Positions 59,901-64,000 of a stretch of DNA of 64,000 bases are shown here, piece by piece. The first letter of the stretch is position 1. Each line of letters starts with the position of its first letter. Below the pieces are notes generated by a model, which had not been told where the DNA came from, ran no database searches, and worked only from the letters and a program-made list of their open reading frames with translations. This stretch comes from Xanthostigma xanthostigma (Eukaryota > Arthropoda > Insecta > Raphidioptera > Raphidiidae): assembly GCA_963575645.1 (NCBI GenBank), contig OY754470.1, positions 13,152,501 through 13,216,500 on the forward strand. The letters run 5' to 3'. A program made the translations under genes and the position numbers.

Positions 59901-62900
59901 GAAATGTGTCACGTTCCGAAATGTGTCAGGTTCCGCCTGACCTTCGAGCGGAATACGTTATCACGTAAAACTATCGTCCGTAAACCGACTTTACAGACAA
60001 CCAATTTTTTTTCATTCCAATAGCAAATGTCGCGTCAAAAGTGTCCCTCCACCCCGTTATCTTCTAAATAATATTCTATATATCTTATGACTTAAGTTAT
60101 CGAGCATCTATAATCTAGAGTCATCAGTTGAACGACTTTATAGGATACTAGCATTGGTTGAATAATAATTTTTATTTGCGTCAATAGAATGTTCAAAGCT
60201 GTCTGAAAACGGTAACAGAACCGTCACAGTCTGACGCAGTAGTTCAAAAACCGATACAAACAGTTTCGTTTTAACTACTGCGCAAGACGGCGACGGTTCT
60301 GTTACCGTTTCAGACAGCTTGTAACAGAGCTAATGTTAAAGAACGACTAAAATAGTAAAGCGCATGCCCACCAGGTTACTTAATTTTAATGTTTAAAATA
60401 GATAAGCGTGTGAATGTTTTGCTCGTGATATTGTAACATCAAGAATAAAAGTTCTAGAAATAAAGGAGCAATAATACCCCTCTGCGTACGTTTTTCGGGG
60501 AACTCCCCCCACAGCCCCACTCATTTTCACCTGCAAAAAACGCCATCACACCAACATACCCTCGCAAGAAGCCATAAGTGCACACCCCGCTAAGTTTCAC
60601 TAAAATAAAAAATTAAATAAATGGAGTATAAAAAAATGAAAAAATAGGTTATGTTAAAATTACCAAAAAAAAAATCAAATAAACTATACTGTGATTCCGT
60701 ATGTATTTTATTTTTTTATTTCAAAAAGTACTCTTCTAGCTCCTATCATAGAATTTAAAGGTAGCTTTACAATTTACGTTGAAACATTCAAAATAAAGCA
60801 GAAAGGTAGAACACTTTTGATGCACATTTTGCAAAAACTGACATGAAAACACACTGTAAAGTAGAAATGACATTGGCTTTCAAGCAACCTTTCAAGTAAT
60901 TGTAGCGCTCATTTGTCTTTTTGACAGTCCCACTCAGACACAAACGTAACAAATCACTTCAACCAACTCAACTTCCATCCAGTAGCAGAGCTAGTATTGT
61001 ATTCCCATTGTTATCTGGAAGCATTCCGTTTTCGCAAAGGCGCCACGATGAAGAAATTGGTAAGAATCTGTTGTTTATTAAAGTTGCAAAGTTCTAAAAT
61101 CGTAAATCCTAACCTATATTCATAAATGTGAAAAAATACACGTATGTTTGTTACCCAATCACGCCTCAATAGCGTAATCAATCTGGACGAAATTTTGCAT
61201 GCAGGTCGTTTATGACGTGGATTAACACATAGACTATTTTTCATTCCGATCGATTCCATAGTTCCCTAGGGATAAGACGAATTTTTAGTTTCTGTTTATT
61301 CATTCATCCTTCCTAAAGGGAACAATCGATTTAAACTAAATGTTACGTACAGTAAGTTTATAACTAGAAGCAATACAATTTTATTCTCTACGCCTATATT
61401 GTTTTTTTAAGAGTTGCTATATTCTTTACAATGTCTGTTTTAATGGAGCGGCAAAGCAATGAAACAATGTAAGGTATATCCATCGCGCGCGTAAAAAATA
61501 TTCTGCATATAGGTATTACATTGTGAAGTATAATTGTATGACCCACTCTTTAAATTTTAATTATTTTTTTTTATAATACATTCGAAGAAAGAAGGGTATA
61601 CATTTTTTGGTACATTTTTTTTACAAGAACATTTTCATGACAAAAATAAAAAAAATATTTTTTAATGTCTTCGGAGACGCAACTTATTTGTAAAGCGATC
61701 TCTAAAATATCTGCGTATCATATCATTCTCTCCATGTGTGTATGCCAAATTACATCTTCCTATGATTAACCAATATTAGAAATTGCAGTCTTTGACAGAC
61801 AAACGAACAATGGAATATCTCCATTTTTTCTCCATTTTATTACCAGTTTGTTACGGAACCCTGAAGTCGTTAATTTAAGGTAGACAGTTTTATTTTCATA
61901 AACGTTTTTGAAAAAAAAATACTTTACTTAGGTTATGGAACACTGAAAGAAGAAAAATTAACAAGTTCAAATTTAGAACATCTTGGCTCAAATCCGAGCT
62001 TATATTCAATTCCGGGACCAACTTCACAAACCGGATCGTTACCTAGTGAACATGTTGCGGCGGTCGGCAGTCCGCGCTCTAGTGGTGGACACGCTATATC
62101 ATCGAGCACCGGGAAAGCATCTTTGCATCGTAATGCCAAACATGGCAGTGCAGAGGACCTGTACAGTTGGATGGCTAAACAGCAAGATTACATCAGAGAT
62201 AAATTGCGAAGGGATAATCATTCTAAAAAGGAAAAGGTGTGCTAAACATTTCTCTGAAAATCTATGCTAATAGTTAGACAGACGGTGACAGAAATGGTTA
62301 AGGAGCACTTGGTGGCAGTAATGCTTTCTGACGTGTAATCTGAGTCCCCCTCTACAAATCCGTTTAGTGGAGTAGGGGTCTAGCGCATTGCGATACGGCA
62401 CTGGGACACTTTGAAAAAAAAAACTGCAAAATTCAAAATTCCTCTACTAAATGACAGAAAATGACTGAAAGGCATCTGAGGGGACCTCCTAATTGCAGAA
62501 GAAATATTTTCTGCCAATTTGCTCCCTCCAGAGTATTTCAAAATCCTTTCAAAAAATCGAAAAAAAAACTAATGAAAAATTTTGAATTTGAAGTTGAAAC
62601 TTGACAGAATGGTTAATTGGGTGGCCCAGAATACGAGAAAAAATGTTCGTGCCTCCAAGTAACCTCACTTTCTTTCGATGATTCTTCAAAATTTGCAAAG
62701 GCAAAAAATCGAATAGTCTTTGCTCAGTGGCAGAAATTCTTACCAGACTCTCTATTAGTACCCAAAAAGTTTGGAAAAAATATTATCTGCCAATTTTGTC
62801 ACTGCTAAATCACAATCTGACAATTTAATGTATTTGTCATTAATGCTTTACCATTGAGTAAGGTTTTAATCAATGACTTTACCTGAATCCCATGTTAAAC

Positions 62901-64000
62901 TTTGGCAGAAAATGTTTTTTCTGCAGTTAGGAGGACCCCCCAGATGCTTTTCAGTCATTTTTTGCCATTTAGTAGAGGATTTTTGAATTTTGCGGTTTTT
63001 TTTTTTTCAAAGAGCCCCAGCATCGTATTGATACGTAACCTATCTCCATAAGGAAGGTATAAGCTTTCCTATGGTGACAGAATTTTTAAAATCGATTCAG
63101 ATTAGTTCTTTCAAACAGTCACAAACTTCGTCTTAAAAATAAAATATTTAAACTTTGTTTTTGTTATCAGTTACGCTGTTCACAGTAGAAGTCTTGTAAT
63201 TTGAACAAGACTGAGCACGCTTAAATAGGTAGAATACACTTTCGACATACCTTTCTTCGGAAACCAAAACGATAGAGCTTGCAATTTCACAAGAAATGTG
63301 GACTTGAAATCCTCAGCGTTTCTCCTGTATATTGCCGTTGTTATAAATTATATCCAATACATACTGGAATTGAGGAATTATGAGACCTTACTGTTCGGAT
63401 TTGTACCTATGTTTTACCCAAGTATGAATAAACTGTGTACCACTTTTTTATAAAAACAAATGTTTTGTCACGTCATACCTGGCAGACAACACTGTTTGTG
63501 CAGGTGGATCCGCTAGTTACAGTTCATCCGACAAACGTGGGAAATGCACCTTTAACTGCCACTACAAACGGGGCCGGTCAATACAGTCTACTGTACCCGC
63601 TCCACGATTCTCTACGACTGCTCGACGCACACATTATTTTCCAACCGTTATTGTCGTCGCTCGGAGTGATTCCACAGCAAATGGTCAGCAGTGCCTCGAT
63701 AAGTAACAATACGGCAGTCTCGTCACTCGATTCGCTCGGTTCTAATCTGTCACTTGTTGGAGGAATGGAAACGATGCGCATCGATATCGTTGTGAGTCAA
63801 GAACACGGAACCAATAGAAGGCCGAGACAATCGCAAGGCAAGTCAAAACAAAACGCCGGAACGAAATTTCATTTGGATATTCCTAACGAAACTCCAGCAT
63901 TTCTTTGTGAGAAAATCGGACTGGAGATGGAGTTGAATAAAATGGCTGACATGGCTGTAGACGATATGATTCAGCGACAAAATGTGTTGTATATTTCGCG
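23970..64000 (+). CDS. tweek: Bridge-like lipid transfer protein, tweek/KIAA1109/BLTP1 (3' end outside window)
   Basis: Giant rod-shaped lipid transport protein that bridges the ER and other membranes; in flies it is needed for synaptic vesicle recycling. Exons: 23970-24369, 24930-25118, 25588-25685, 26217-26363, 27099-27222, 28065-28163, 29476-29810, 31098-31248, 31323-31576, 31661-31818, 32134-32659, 34058-34252, 34542-34661, 35598-35846, 37108-37301, 38204-38326, 38402-38596, 40037-40372, 40448-40706, 42382-42486, 44244-44398, 47275-47563, 47752-48022, 48525-49099, 50470-50613, 51011-51470, 51859-52292, 52919-53032, 54995-55419, 57346-57526, 57605-57766, 59425-59782, 60928-61059, 61932-62236, 63504-beyond 64000. 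All phases agree, giving about 2,920 codons; human BLTP1 has about 5,000. The N-terminal membrane anchor is WLMGSLVSAIAWIIYITYYNS, followed by GSFTLNVLSGKIMFRDVIYI and RIQDGYLIFRWWRSY, then TNAVHVNIGAGSYLE, FVPYTWKINLLLKEFEI and LWFLWPNDPT with a Cys-rich CGCNGGCAFFG. Ser/Gly/Thr-rich linkers (exons 18-29) are less conserved. Exon 6 has a weak donor (GTTTTG) and exon 26 a weak acceptor. Confidence 0.95.
25121..25540 (-). mobile_element. 5'-truncated LINE, 3' end (tweek intron 2)
   Basis: Minus-strand reading frame 25198-25461 contains HDHNTRQISQIHIYKYKS, SPKCAGPILFNNLPTQLREI and CKTLKVFLLEKCFYGINEFF. This is the C-terminal tail typical of non-LTR retrotransposon polymerases of the Jockey/CR1 type. 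A (TAA)n-like run at the 3' end near 25123 and a similar run near 25505 fit a microsatellite-tailed insertion. No catalytic domain remains. Confidence 0.75.
26386..26968. repeat. Foldback element in tweek intron 4
   Basis: ACAGTATGTAAACACGTAAG, GTGCACATAGGGAAATTA and ATTGGGAAAAA on the left are mirrored by TTTTTCCCAAT, AATTTCCCTATGTGCACC and TTACGCGTTTACATACTGT on the right. The interior is AT-rich and non-coding. The left end lies about 25 bases inside the intron. Confidence 0.8.
27368..27936. mobile_element. CATTGG MITE with 7-bp duplication, copy B
   Basis: Ends TATTGATTAACGTATTATA and inverted CATTGGCTAACGTATTATA. Flanked by ATAATAT at 27361-27367 and 27937-27943. It holds a repeated internal unit (TCCGTAGTGAATTGTGCTG twice; GTGACTAGCATCATAA twice). 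It is the longest family member here, lying in tweek intron 5. Confidence 0.88.
28380..28883 (+). mobile_element. pogo/Tigger-like element with transposase start remnant
   Basis: Ends CAGTAGAGACGCGTTAATCC and inverted CAGTAGAGACGCGATAATCC, with TA on both sides (28378-28379, 28884-28885). Inside, an ATG at 28666 opens MAPRKRSHVTLSLQVKNEI, followed by LDKLKAL. It resembles the N-terminus of CENP-B/pogo-type transposases (K-R-K, LTL...K.EIL..L). The frame ends soon after and the rest of the gene is deleted. It lies in tweek intron 6. Confidence 0.8.
28886..29036. mobile_element. GTTCCAAGCAGC foldback MITE, copy 1
   Basis: About 150 bp, almost wholly palindromic: TGTTCCAAGCAGCCAGCAAA against TTTGCTGGCTGCTTGGAACA, with CCGCATGCGCAGTA and its mirror inside. 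It abuts the pogo-like element. Related copies are at 37546 and 60190. Confidence 0.85.
29050..29325. repeat. Repeat shared with 41430-42350
   Basis: CATCTGATGGCGCCACCAGC and ATCTGACGAATAAAA...TAGTAGCCCTC occur again at 41450-41530, 41953-42103 and 42299-42350, where the unit has been split by two later insertions. The internal arrangement is an imperfect inverted repeat. Non-coding. Confidence 0.65.
29923..30150. repeat. GTCGACAATTTT family foldback (tweek intron 7)
   Basis: CTTCAAATAAATACAATTAT...CGACCAATTTTTTCAGA is mirrored by TCTGAAAAAATTGGTCGC...TTATTTATTTGAAGAG. The centre contains AAGATCCAAATTCGGACCG, related to the copy at 30799. Confidence 0.75.
30220..30519. mobile_element. hAT-like MITE, CAGTGGTTCCAAA ends
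   Basis: Ends CAGTGGTTCCAAACTTATTT and inverted CAGTGATTCCCAAAGTGAG, about 300 bp, with no ORF. The flanks ATATAATC and ATTATTTC match only partly as a duplication, so the insertion is old or the ends are slightly off. It lies in tweek intron 7. Confidence 0.7.
30799..31047. repeat. GTCGACAATTTT family foldback, second copy in intron 7
   Basis: Starts AAATCTTTGATTAACGTCTG and ends near TTGGTCGACAATTTTATTTA. The interior GACGTTTCAATCCGGATTTG matches the inverse of the copy at 29923. Confidence 0.7.
31839..32085 (+). repeat. TGACGTGATAACG repeat filling tweek intron 10
   Basis: Occupies 247 of the 315 bases of the intron. It reads TTGACGTGATAACGTC...CTTTACAGACAACCAA in the direction of the gene. 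Its 3' end is followed by a T-rich tract, and the acceptor is 48 bases downstream. Confidence 0.88.
32667..33060 (+). repeat. AATTCCAGCCAATTGGGCG repeat, copy 1
   Basis: Nearly identical to 40742-41115: ATTCCAGCCAATTGGGCGAC, TATCGCGTGAGGTGACG, TTTCTGACAGATCCATAAAA. Each copy starts a few bases to a few dozen bases after a tweek exon (exons 11 and 19). It is probably a LINE or SINE 3' end. Non-coding. Confidence 0.75.
33052..33702. repeat. Long foldback, arms about 260 bp (tweek intron 11)
   Basis: The left arm runs from TTCCCCGGAAAGGTCGGCTT through GGCACGATAGGTCGAAAG to AACAATGTCAC near 33313. The right arm, from GTGACATTGTTTAATTA near 33431 to AAGCCGACCTTTCCGGGGG, is its reverse complement with few changes. 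The loop is about 120 bp. Confidence 0.85.
34745..34985. repeat. GC-rich palindromic MITE (tweek intron 13)
   Basis: CATGCTAAAAACACTCGTAA, AAAAACGGCCGAGCGCGCGC and TCGCAGTC on the left are mirrored on the right. The centre is GTGCGCGCCGCGCGCGTC. The stem is far more GC- and CpG-rich than the surrounding intron. The sequence downstream to about 35560 is repeat-like but not resolved. Confidence 0.8.
35600..35846 (+). CDS. tweek: tweek exon 14 (reference exon next to a LINE)
   Basis: The exon (35598-35846) encodes LYHVVTSLETLALLAVN and ends with the conserved KYRMTRVAVDAVDITLVENG segment. The acceptor is TTTTATCACAG and the donor TTGG|GTAAAT. It is listed separately because the following intron begins almost at once with a LINE fragment whose long ORF could be mistaken for an extension of this exon. 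Confidence 0.9.
35890..36440 (+). mobile_element. 5'-truncated LINE, polymerase C-terminus (tweek intron 14)
   Basis: A frame of 175 codons (35911-36438) holds RIQNIERIQKRFVRTVKFRF, LLVRRQILDLCFLYKLVNN and YDSSALLSCISLHIPSFNSR. This is the tail that follows the reverse transcriptase domain in Jockey-like non-LTR elements. The 5' part and the polymerase active site are missing. It has the same orientation as tweek. Confidence 0.8.
36452..37017 (+). repeat. TGACGTGATAACG repeat, composite copy (intron 14)
   Basis: The family ends enclose extra sequence (about 36582-36930) beginning CTCGAAAACGGCCCTAACG and resembling a LINE 3' end, also present at 39420-39800 and, reversed, at 42948-43345. Sense orientation. 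The 3' end is 90 bases before the acceptor of exon 15. Confidence 0.85.
37310..38072. mobile_element. CATAG-ended foldback, copy 2, inserted at tweek exon 15 donor
   Basis: Same element as 5329 and 45963, enlarged by a nested 168-bp MITE (37546-37713). Flanked by GTAAAAAT at 37302-37309 and 38073-38080. The left duplication is the 5' splice site of exon 15 (exon ends 37301), so the element begins 8 bases into the intron and a second copy of the donor lies beyond it. Confidence 0.92.
37546..37713. mobile_element. GTTCCAAGCAGC foldback MITE, copy 2, nested
   Basis: Palindrome AGTTCGTTCCAAGCAGCCGC / GCGGCTGC-type mirror, with GTCTTGCGCAGT repeated inside. TAAT flanks both sides (37542-37545 and 37714-37717). 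The sister copies at 5329 and 45963 show the uninterrupted site ATATAATGTAAA. Confidence 0.88.
38700..39042. repeat. LINE/SINE 3' tail (tweek intron 17)
   Basis: GATCATCATGAAATTTGGAC, ACAACATTCATCTCGGTAAA and GTGAAACCGGAACGGACCGC match the non-tRNA part of the SINE-like copies at 53406 and 56486. It runs in the opposite orientation and has no tRNA head. Confidence 0.65.
39158..39232. repeat. GTCGACAATTTT repeat fragment
   Basis: GGTCGACAATTTTATTTATT through TTCAGACGTTAACCAAAGAT matches one arm of the family at 21597, 29923 and 30799. Only one arm is present. Confidence 0.65.
39324..40022 (+). repeat. TGACGTGATAACG repeat, composite copy (intron 17)
   Basis: Second composite member with the same inserted segment as 36452. 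Sense orientation. It ends CAGACAACCAA and is followed directly by TTTTTTTTGTTTAG, the polypyrimidine tract and acceptor of tweek exon 18 (exon starts 40037), only 14 bases away. Confidence 0.9.
40742..41115 (+). repeat. AATTCCAGCCAATTGGGCG repeat, copy 2
   Basis: Matches 32667-33060 over nearly its whole length. Beyond it, to about 41395, is further LINE-like 3' sequence (CATACCAAACATCCTTCCAA, ACAGACTAACAGACGCACAG). It lies in tweek intron 19. Confidence 0.75.
41531..41952. mobile_element. PIF/Harbinger-like foldback inserted in a repeat
   Basis: Ends TGCTGGGTTGCAGAAAG and inverted CGCTGGGTTGCAGAAAG, flanked by TTA on both sides, as expected of 3-bp TWA duplications. The inner arms TTTGACAATGACCTTAGAT and ATCTAAGATCATTGTCAAAT also pair. 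It splits the repeat related to 29050-29325. Confidence 0.7.
42104..42298. mobile_element. hAT-like MITE, CAGGGCCCGATC ends
   Basis: Ends CAGGGCCCGATCCAG and inverted CAGGGCCCGATCTAG, 195 bp, with a perfect 8-bp duplication GCCTTACT (42096-42103 and 42299-42306). The interior is CG-rich (GCCGCCGACGCCGCGCCGCC). Confidence 0.88.
42585..42853. repeat. Tandem array of short perfect hairpins
   Basis: Two units of about 130-140 bp. Each strings together small palindromes with 3-4 base loops: AGAACCGTAGGTTCT, GAAGCTTCGCTTC, GGAGCCTACGTCTCC, CGGGGCTGCGCCCCG and GAGCCTTCGGCTC. The units are nearly identical except for a GGGGAAGCTTC segment. It lies in tweek intron 20. No coding potential. Confidence 0.85.
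42948..43345 (-). repeat. Reverse copy of the composite-repeat insert
   Basis: Reverse complement of 36582-36930 and 39420-39800 (CGAGAGATGAGACCTAGCTA, GGCCGTTTTCGAGAAAA), without the TGACGTGATAACG ends. It is followed by a short tandem run TACATAGG near 43350-43370. This shows the inner segment is an independent element, probably a LINE 3' end. Confidence 0.75.
43676..44085. mobile_element. GGGCGTGTTTGGCCGAAG MITE with ATT duplication
   Basis: Ends GGGCGTGTTTGGCCGAAGTA and its perfect mirror, 410 bp, flanked by ATT (43673-43675 and 44086-44088). The interrupted repeat has an intact copy at 9853-10050, which shows the empty site AATCATTGATGC. The 3-bp duplication suggests the PIF/Harbinger or a related superfamily. 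Confidence 0.88.
44799..45297. mobile_element. hAT-like MITE, CAGTGGTGTTGT ends, with internal tandem repeat
   Basis: Ends CAGTGGTGTTGTCGAA and inverted CAGTGGTGTTGTGCTAA. Perfect 8-bp duplication ATACTTAT (44791-44798 and 45298-45305). Sub-terminal GGAACG/CGTTCC motifs are abundant. The body holds about two and a half copies of a unit of roughly 120 bp beginning ATTCCAAACAATGAAAAAAA. It lies in tweek intron 21. Confidence 0.9.
45409..45695. mobile_element. hAT-like MITE, CAGGGGTGTCA end
   Basis: Left end CAGGGGTGTCAGACT and right end TTTGACATTACTA. Flanked by CTTTAGAG and ATTTAGAG, an 8-bp duplication with one change. The interior has GGGCCAGACT and GCGGTCCGCGGGCCGT. An older insertion than its neighbour at 44799. 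Confidence 0.75.
45963..46533. mobile_element. CATAG-ended foldback, copy 3
   Basis: 571 bp, flanked by the perfect duplication GTTTTGGG (45955-45962 and 46534-46541). Nearly identical to copy 1. A short deletion in the central stem (about 46226) removes part of the GGCATCAAGG segment. It lies in tweek intron 21. Confidence 0.9.
48085..48150 (+). CDS. tweek: Candidate 66-nt cassette exon of tweek
   Basis: Between exons at 48022 and 48525 lies a GC-rich stretch with an AG before it and GTAAAAG after it. It fits the flanking phase exactly (phase 1 in and out) and adds 22 codons, VTKVLPFVGLERLVG then SQGTGGSG, without a stop. The upstream intron would be only 62 bases with a weak polypyrimidine tract. 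The neighbouring exons also join in phase without it, so it may be alternative. Confidence 0.5.
49134..49760. mobile_element. hAT-like element, CAGCGTTGCCAG ends, with nested repeat
   Basis: Ends CAGCGTTGCCAG and its mirror, with a perfect 8-bp duplication CCTACAGT (49126-49133 and 49761-49768). Sub-terminal GCGGGA/TCCCGC motifs recur. The left part carries a second repeat (about 49148-49425) that occurs alone at 59097-59360. It begins 34 bases after tweek exon 24. Confidence 0.9.
49794..50162. mobile_element. pogo/Tigger-like MITE
   Basis: Ends CAGTAAAACCTCTTTAAGTC and inverted CAGTAGAACCTCTTTAAGTC, with TA on both sides. The body repeats the motif AACCTC..TAAGTCGAAA many times. 369 bp, no ORF. 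The end sequence is typical of Tigger/pogo MITEs. Confidence 0.88.
53092..53283. repeat. Foldback element (tweek intron 28)
   Basis: TATAATAATAAGAAAA and AAATTTATTTAATGTATGAC...ATTTTTTCAAGTA are mirrored by TACTTGAAAAAGT...TACATTAAATAAATTT and TTTTCTTATTATTATA. Short loop, no coding capacity. Confidence 0.8.
53406..53762 (-). repeat. tRNA-Lys-derived SINE, copy 1
   Basis: On the minus strand the 5' head (53685-53760) reads like tRNA-Lys: TGGCTCAATCGGTAGAGCAT, then GGGTCGTGGGTTCAACCCCC and ACGTTGGGCG. The anticodon loop has changed. The body follows and ends in a tail shared with LINE-like repeats (CTAAGATGAATGTGTGTACT, ACCGCTAGT). It lies in tweek intron 28. Confidence 0.8.
53863..54255. repeat. 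Poly-T tract and two tandem 150-bp units
   Basis: A GGAGGAGGTTCTCAATTCGA segment, familiar from arthropod LINE 3' ends, is followed by a long T run (53878-53922). Then come two diverged copies of a unit starting GTATGACCACGCATAACTTT (about 53928 and 54092), each containing ACCCTAAGGGT and ATTGTTCACTCAC. Confidence 0.75.
54310..54800. repeat. Foldback element, arms about 140 bp (tweek intron 28)
   Basis: TTTTTAACAAAAAAATTAAA, CCGCCGAAAAACTGAAAAGC, AACTAAGTTCTATCTGAGTA and TTTTGAGTCGGCGTCAA on the left are mirrored on the right from 54648. The loop, about 190 bp, is GC-richer and non-coding. Confidence 0.88.
54783..54982. repeat. LINE-tail-like repeat, copy 1
   Basis: GTCGTAGCGTGATATTATAT, CTCGATAAATGGGCTATCCA and GAGATTAGCGCGTTCAAACA recur at 57010-57215. 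Both end TATATTAATATAGATA just before a tweek exon or at the end of a SINE. Non-coding. Confidence 0.75.
55420..56480. other. tweek intron 29, unassigned part
   Basis: Very AT-rich. CTTAAATGACG and GGTTGATCCGTTACAGTCC stretches do not match other repeats in the window. No exon, RNA gene or clear transposon end was recognised. Confidence 0.5.
56486..56946 (-). repeat. tRNA-Lys-derived SINE, copy 2
   Basis: Minus-strand head (56872-56945) GCCCGGATAGCTCAGTCGGT, with the Lys(CTT)-type loop ACTCTTAAT and B-box AGTTCAAGCCCC. It is better preserved in the anticodon arm than copy 1. The body and tail match 53406-53685. Confidence 0.82.
57010..57216. repeat. LINE-tail-like repeat, copy 2
   Basis: Close copy of 54783-54982, with small indels and a repeated ATAGCCT. 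It lies beside the second SINE, as copy 1 lies after the first. Confidence 0.75.
57828..58003. mobile_element. CATTGG MITE with 7-bp duplication, copy C
   Basis: Ends CATTGGTTAACGTATTATA and inverted CATTGATTAACGTATTATA. Flanked by ATCATAC (57821-57827 and 58004-58010). 176 bp; the interior matches the first part of copy B. It lies in tweek intron 31. Confidence 0.9.
58011..59090. other. tweek intron 31, unassigned part
   Basis: No exon recognised. A GC-richer stretch at 58450-58565 (GGCGGCGCTGCGGGCG, ACGCTCGCAGCGCCACC) looks like paired ends of an old element. The rest is AT-rich. Confidence 0.5.
59097..59362. repeat. GAAGTGAAAACTTC repeat, free copy
   Basis: TTTTTGAAGTGAAAACTTCT through AGGCGTCAGG, AACGTTAGACATCTAGCGTT and CACTCCCGGAGTGCAAACCT. 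The same block sits inside the hAT-like element at 49148-49425. It ends just before the T-rich tract of the exon 32 acceptor. Confidence 0.85.
59835..60004 (+). repeat. TGACGTGATAACG repeat, short copy (intron 32)
   Basis: 170 bp, sense orientation. Contains three partial copies of GTGTCACGTTCCGAAAT. The T tract and CCAATAG after it look like a splice acceptor, but the following frame closes quickly. Confidence 0.88.
60190..60337. mobile_element. GTTCCAAGCAGC foldback MITE family, copy 3
   Basis: AGCTGTCTGAAAACGGTAAC, AGAACCGTC and ACGCAGTAGTT are mirrored by AACTACTGCGCAAGACGG, ACGGTTCTGTTACCG and CAGACAGCTTG. It is more diverged than the copies at 28886 and 37546. It lies in tweek intron 32. 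Confidence 0.75.
61060..61931. other. tweek intron 33
   Basis: AT-rich intron with LINE-like 3' sequence around 61130-61320 (TTACCCAATCACGCC, GACGAAATTTTGCATGCAGG) on either strand. No clear ends. No exon recognised. Confidence 0.5.
62380..63035. repeat. Foldback element (tweek intron 34)
   Basis: CTTTGAAAAAAAAAACTGCA, CCTCTACTAAATG, ATGACTGAAAGGCATCTGAG and TTGCAGAAGAAATATTTTCT on the left are mirrored by CAGAAAATGTTTTTTCTGCA, AGATGCTTTTCAGTCATTTT, CATTTAGTAGAGG and TTTTTTTTTTCAAAG on the right. Central part non-coding. Confidence 0.8.

Noticed and set aside
60005-60060. Exon after the CCAATAG acceptor-like site in tweek intron 32
   Set aside because: In the required phase it reaches a stop after a dozen codons, and exon 33 at 60928 fits better.
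1-64000. CRISPR arrays, bacterial operons, viral integrations
   Set aside because: Repeats here are dispersed or inverted, not regularly spaced with unique spacers, and all protein matches are animal genes or insect transposons.

Overview
Nuclear DNA of an animal, most likely a non-dipteran insect; I cannot fix the order. The evidence is AT-rich intergenic and intronic sequence, small GT-AG exons whose joined products match conserved animal proteins end to end, many non-autonomous DNA transposons, tRNA-Lys-derived SINEs and LINE tails. No bacterial operons, CRISPR arrays or rRNA genes were seen.

Layout. 1-1860: upstream DNA with a foldback repeat. 1861-4089 (+): CHMP5, an ESCRT-III subunit, complete in 5 exons. 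4090-6411: transposon-filled gap. 6412-11073 (-): epsilon-tubulin, complete in 8 exons. 11074-11256: a 183-bp shared promoter. 11257-16756 (+): NEMP/TMEM194 inner nuclear membrane protein, complete in 7 exons. 16920-18791 (-): a coiled-coil gene resembling hinderin (KIAA1328), with two clear exons and a possible last exon. 19705-22949 (-): Ras suppressor protein 1 (RSU1), complete in 7 exons. 22950-23969: divergent promoter region. 23970-64000 (+): the first 35 exons (about 2,920 codons) of tweek/KIAA1109/BLTP1, a giant bridge-like lipid transfer protein that runs off the right edge.

The genes are unrelated housekeeping and cell-biology genes: membrane remodelling, centriole, nuclear envelope, integrin adhesion and lipid transfer. 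The accessory content is the introns. They hold at least a dozen repeat families, many with readable target-site duplications: hAT-like (8 bp), pogo/Tigger-like (TA), a CATAG-ended foldback family (8 bp), a family with 7-bp duplications, PIF/Harbinger-like (3 bp), long hairpins, LINE 3' ends and SINEs. Several are nested.

Best leads: a transposon whose target duplication copied the 5' splice site of tweek exon 15; a repeat family present six times, always in the sense direction of its host gene and three times close to a splice acceptor; a 66-nt in-frame candidate cassette exon in tweek; a hairpin array near 42.6 kb; and a pogo-like element that still carries the start of a transposase ORF. 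I found no convincing new multi-gene system.
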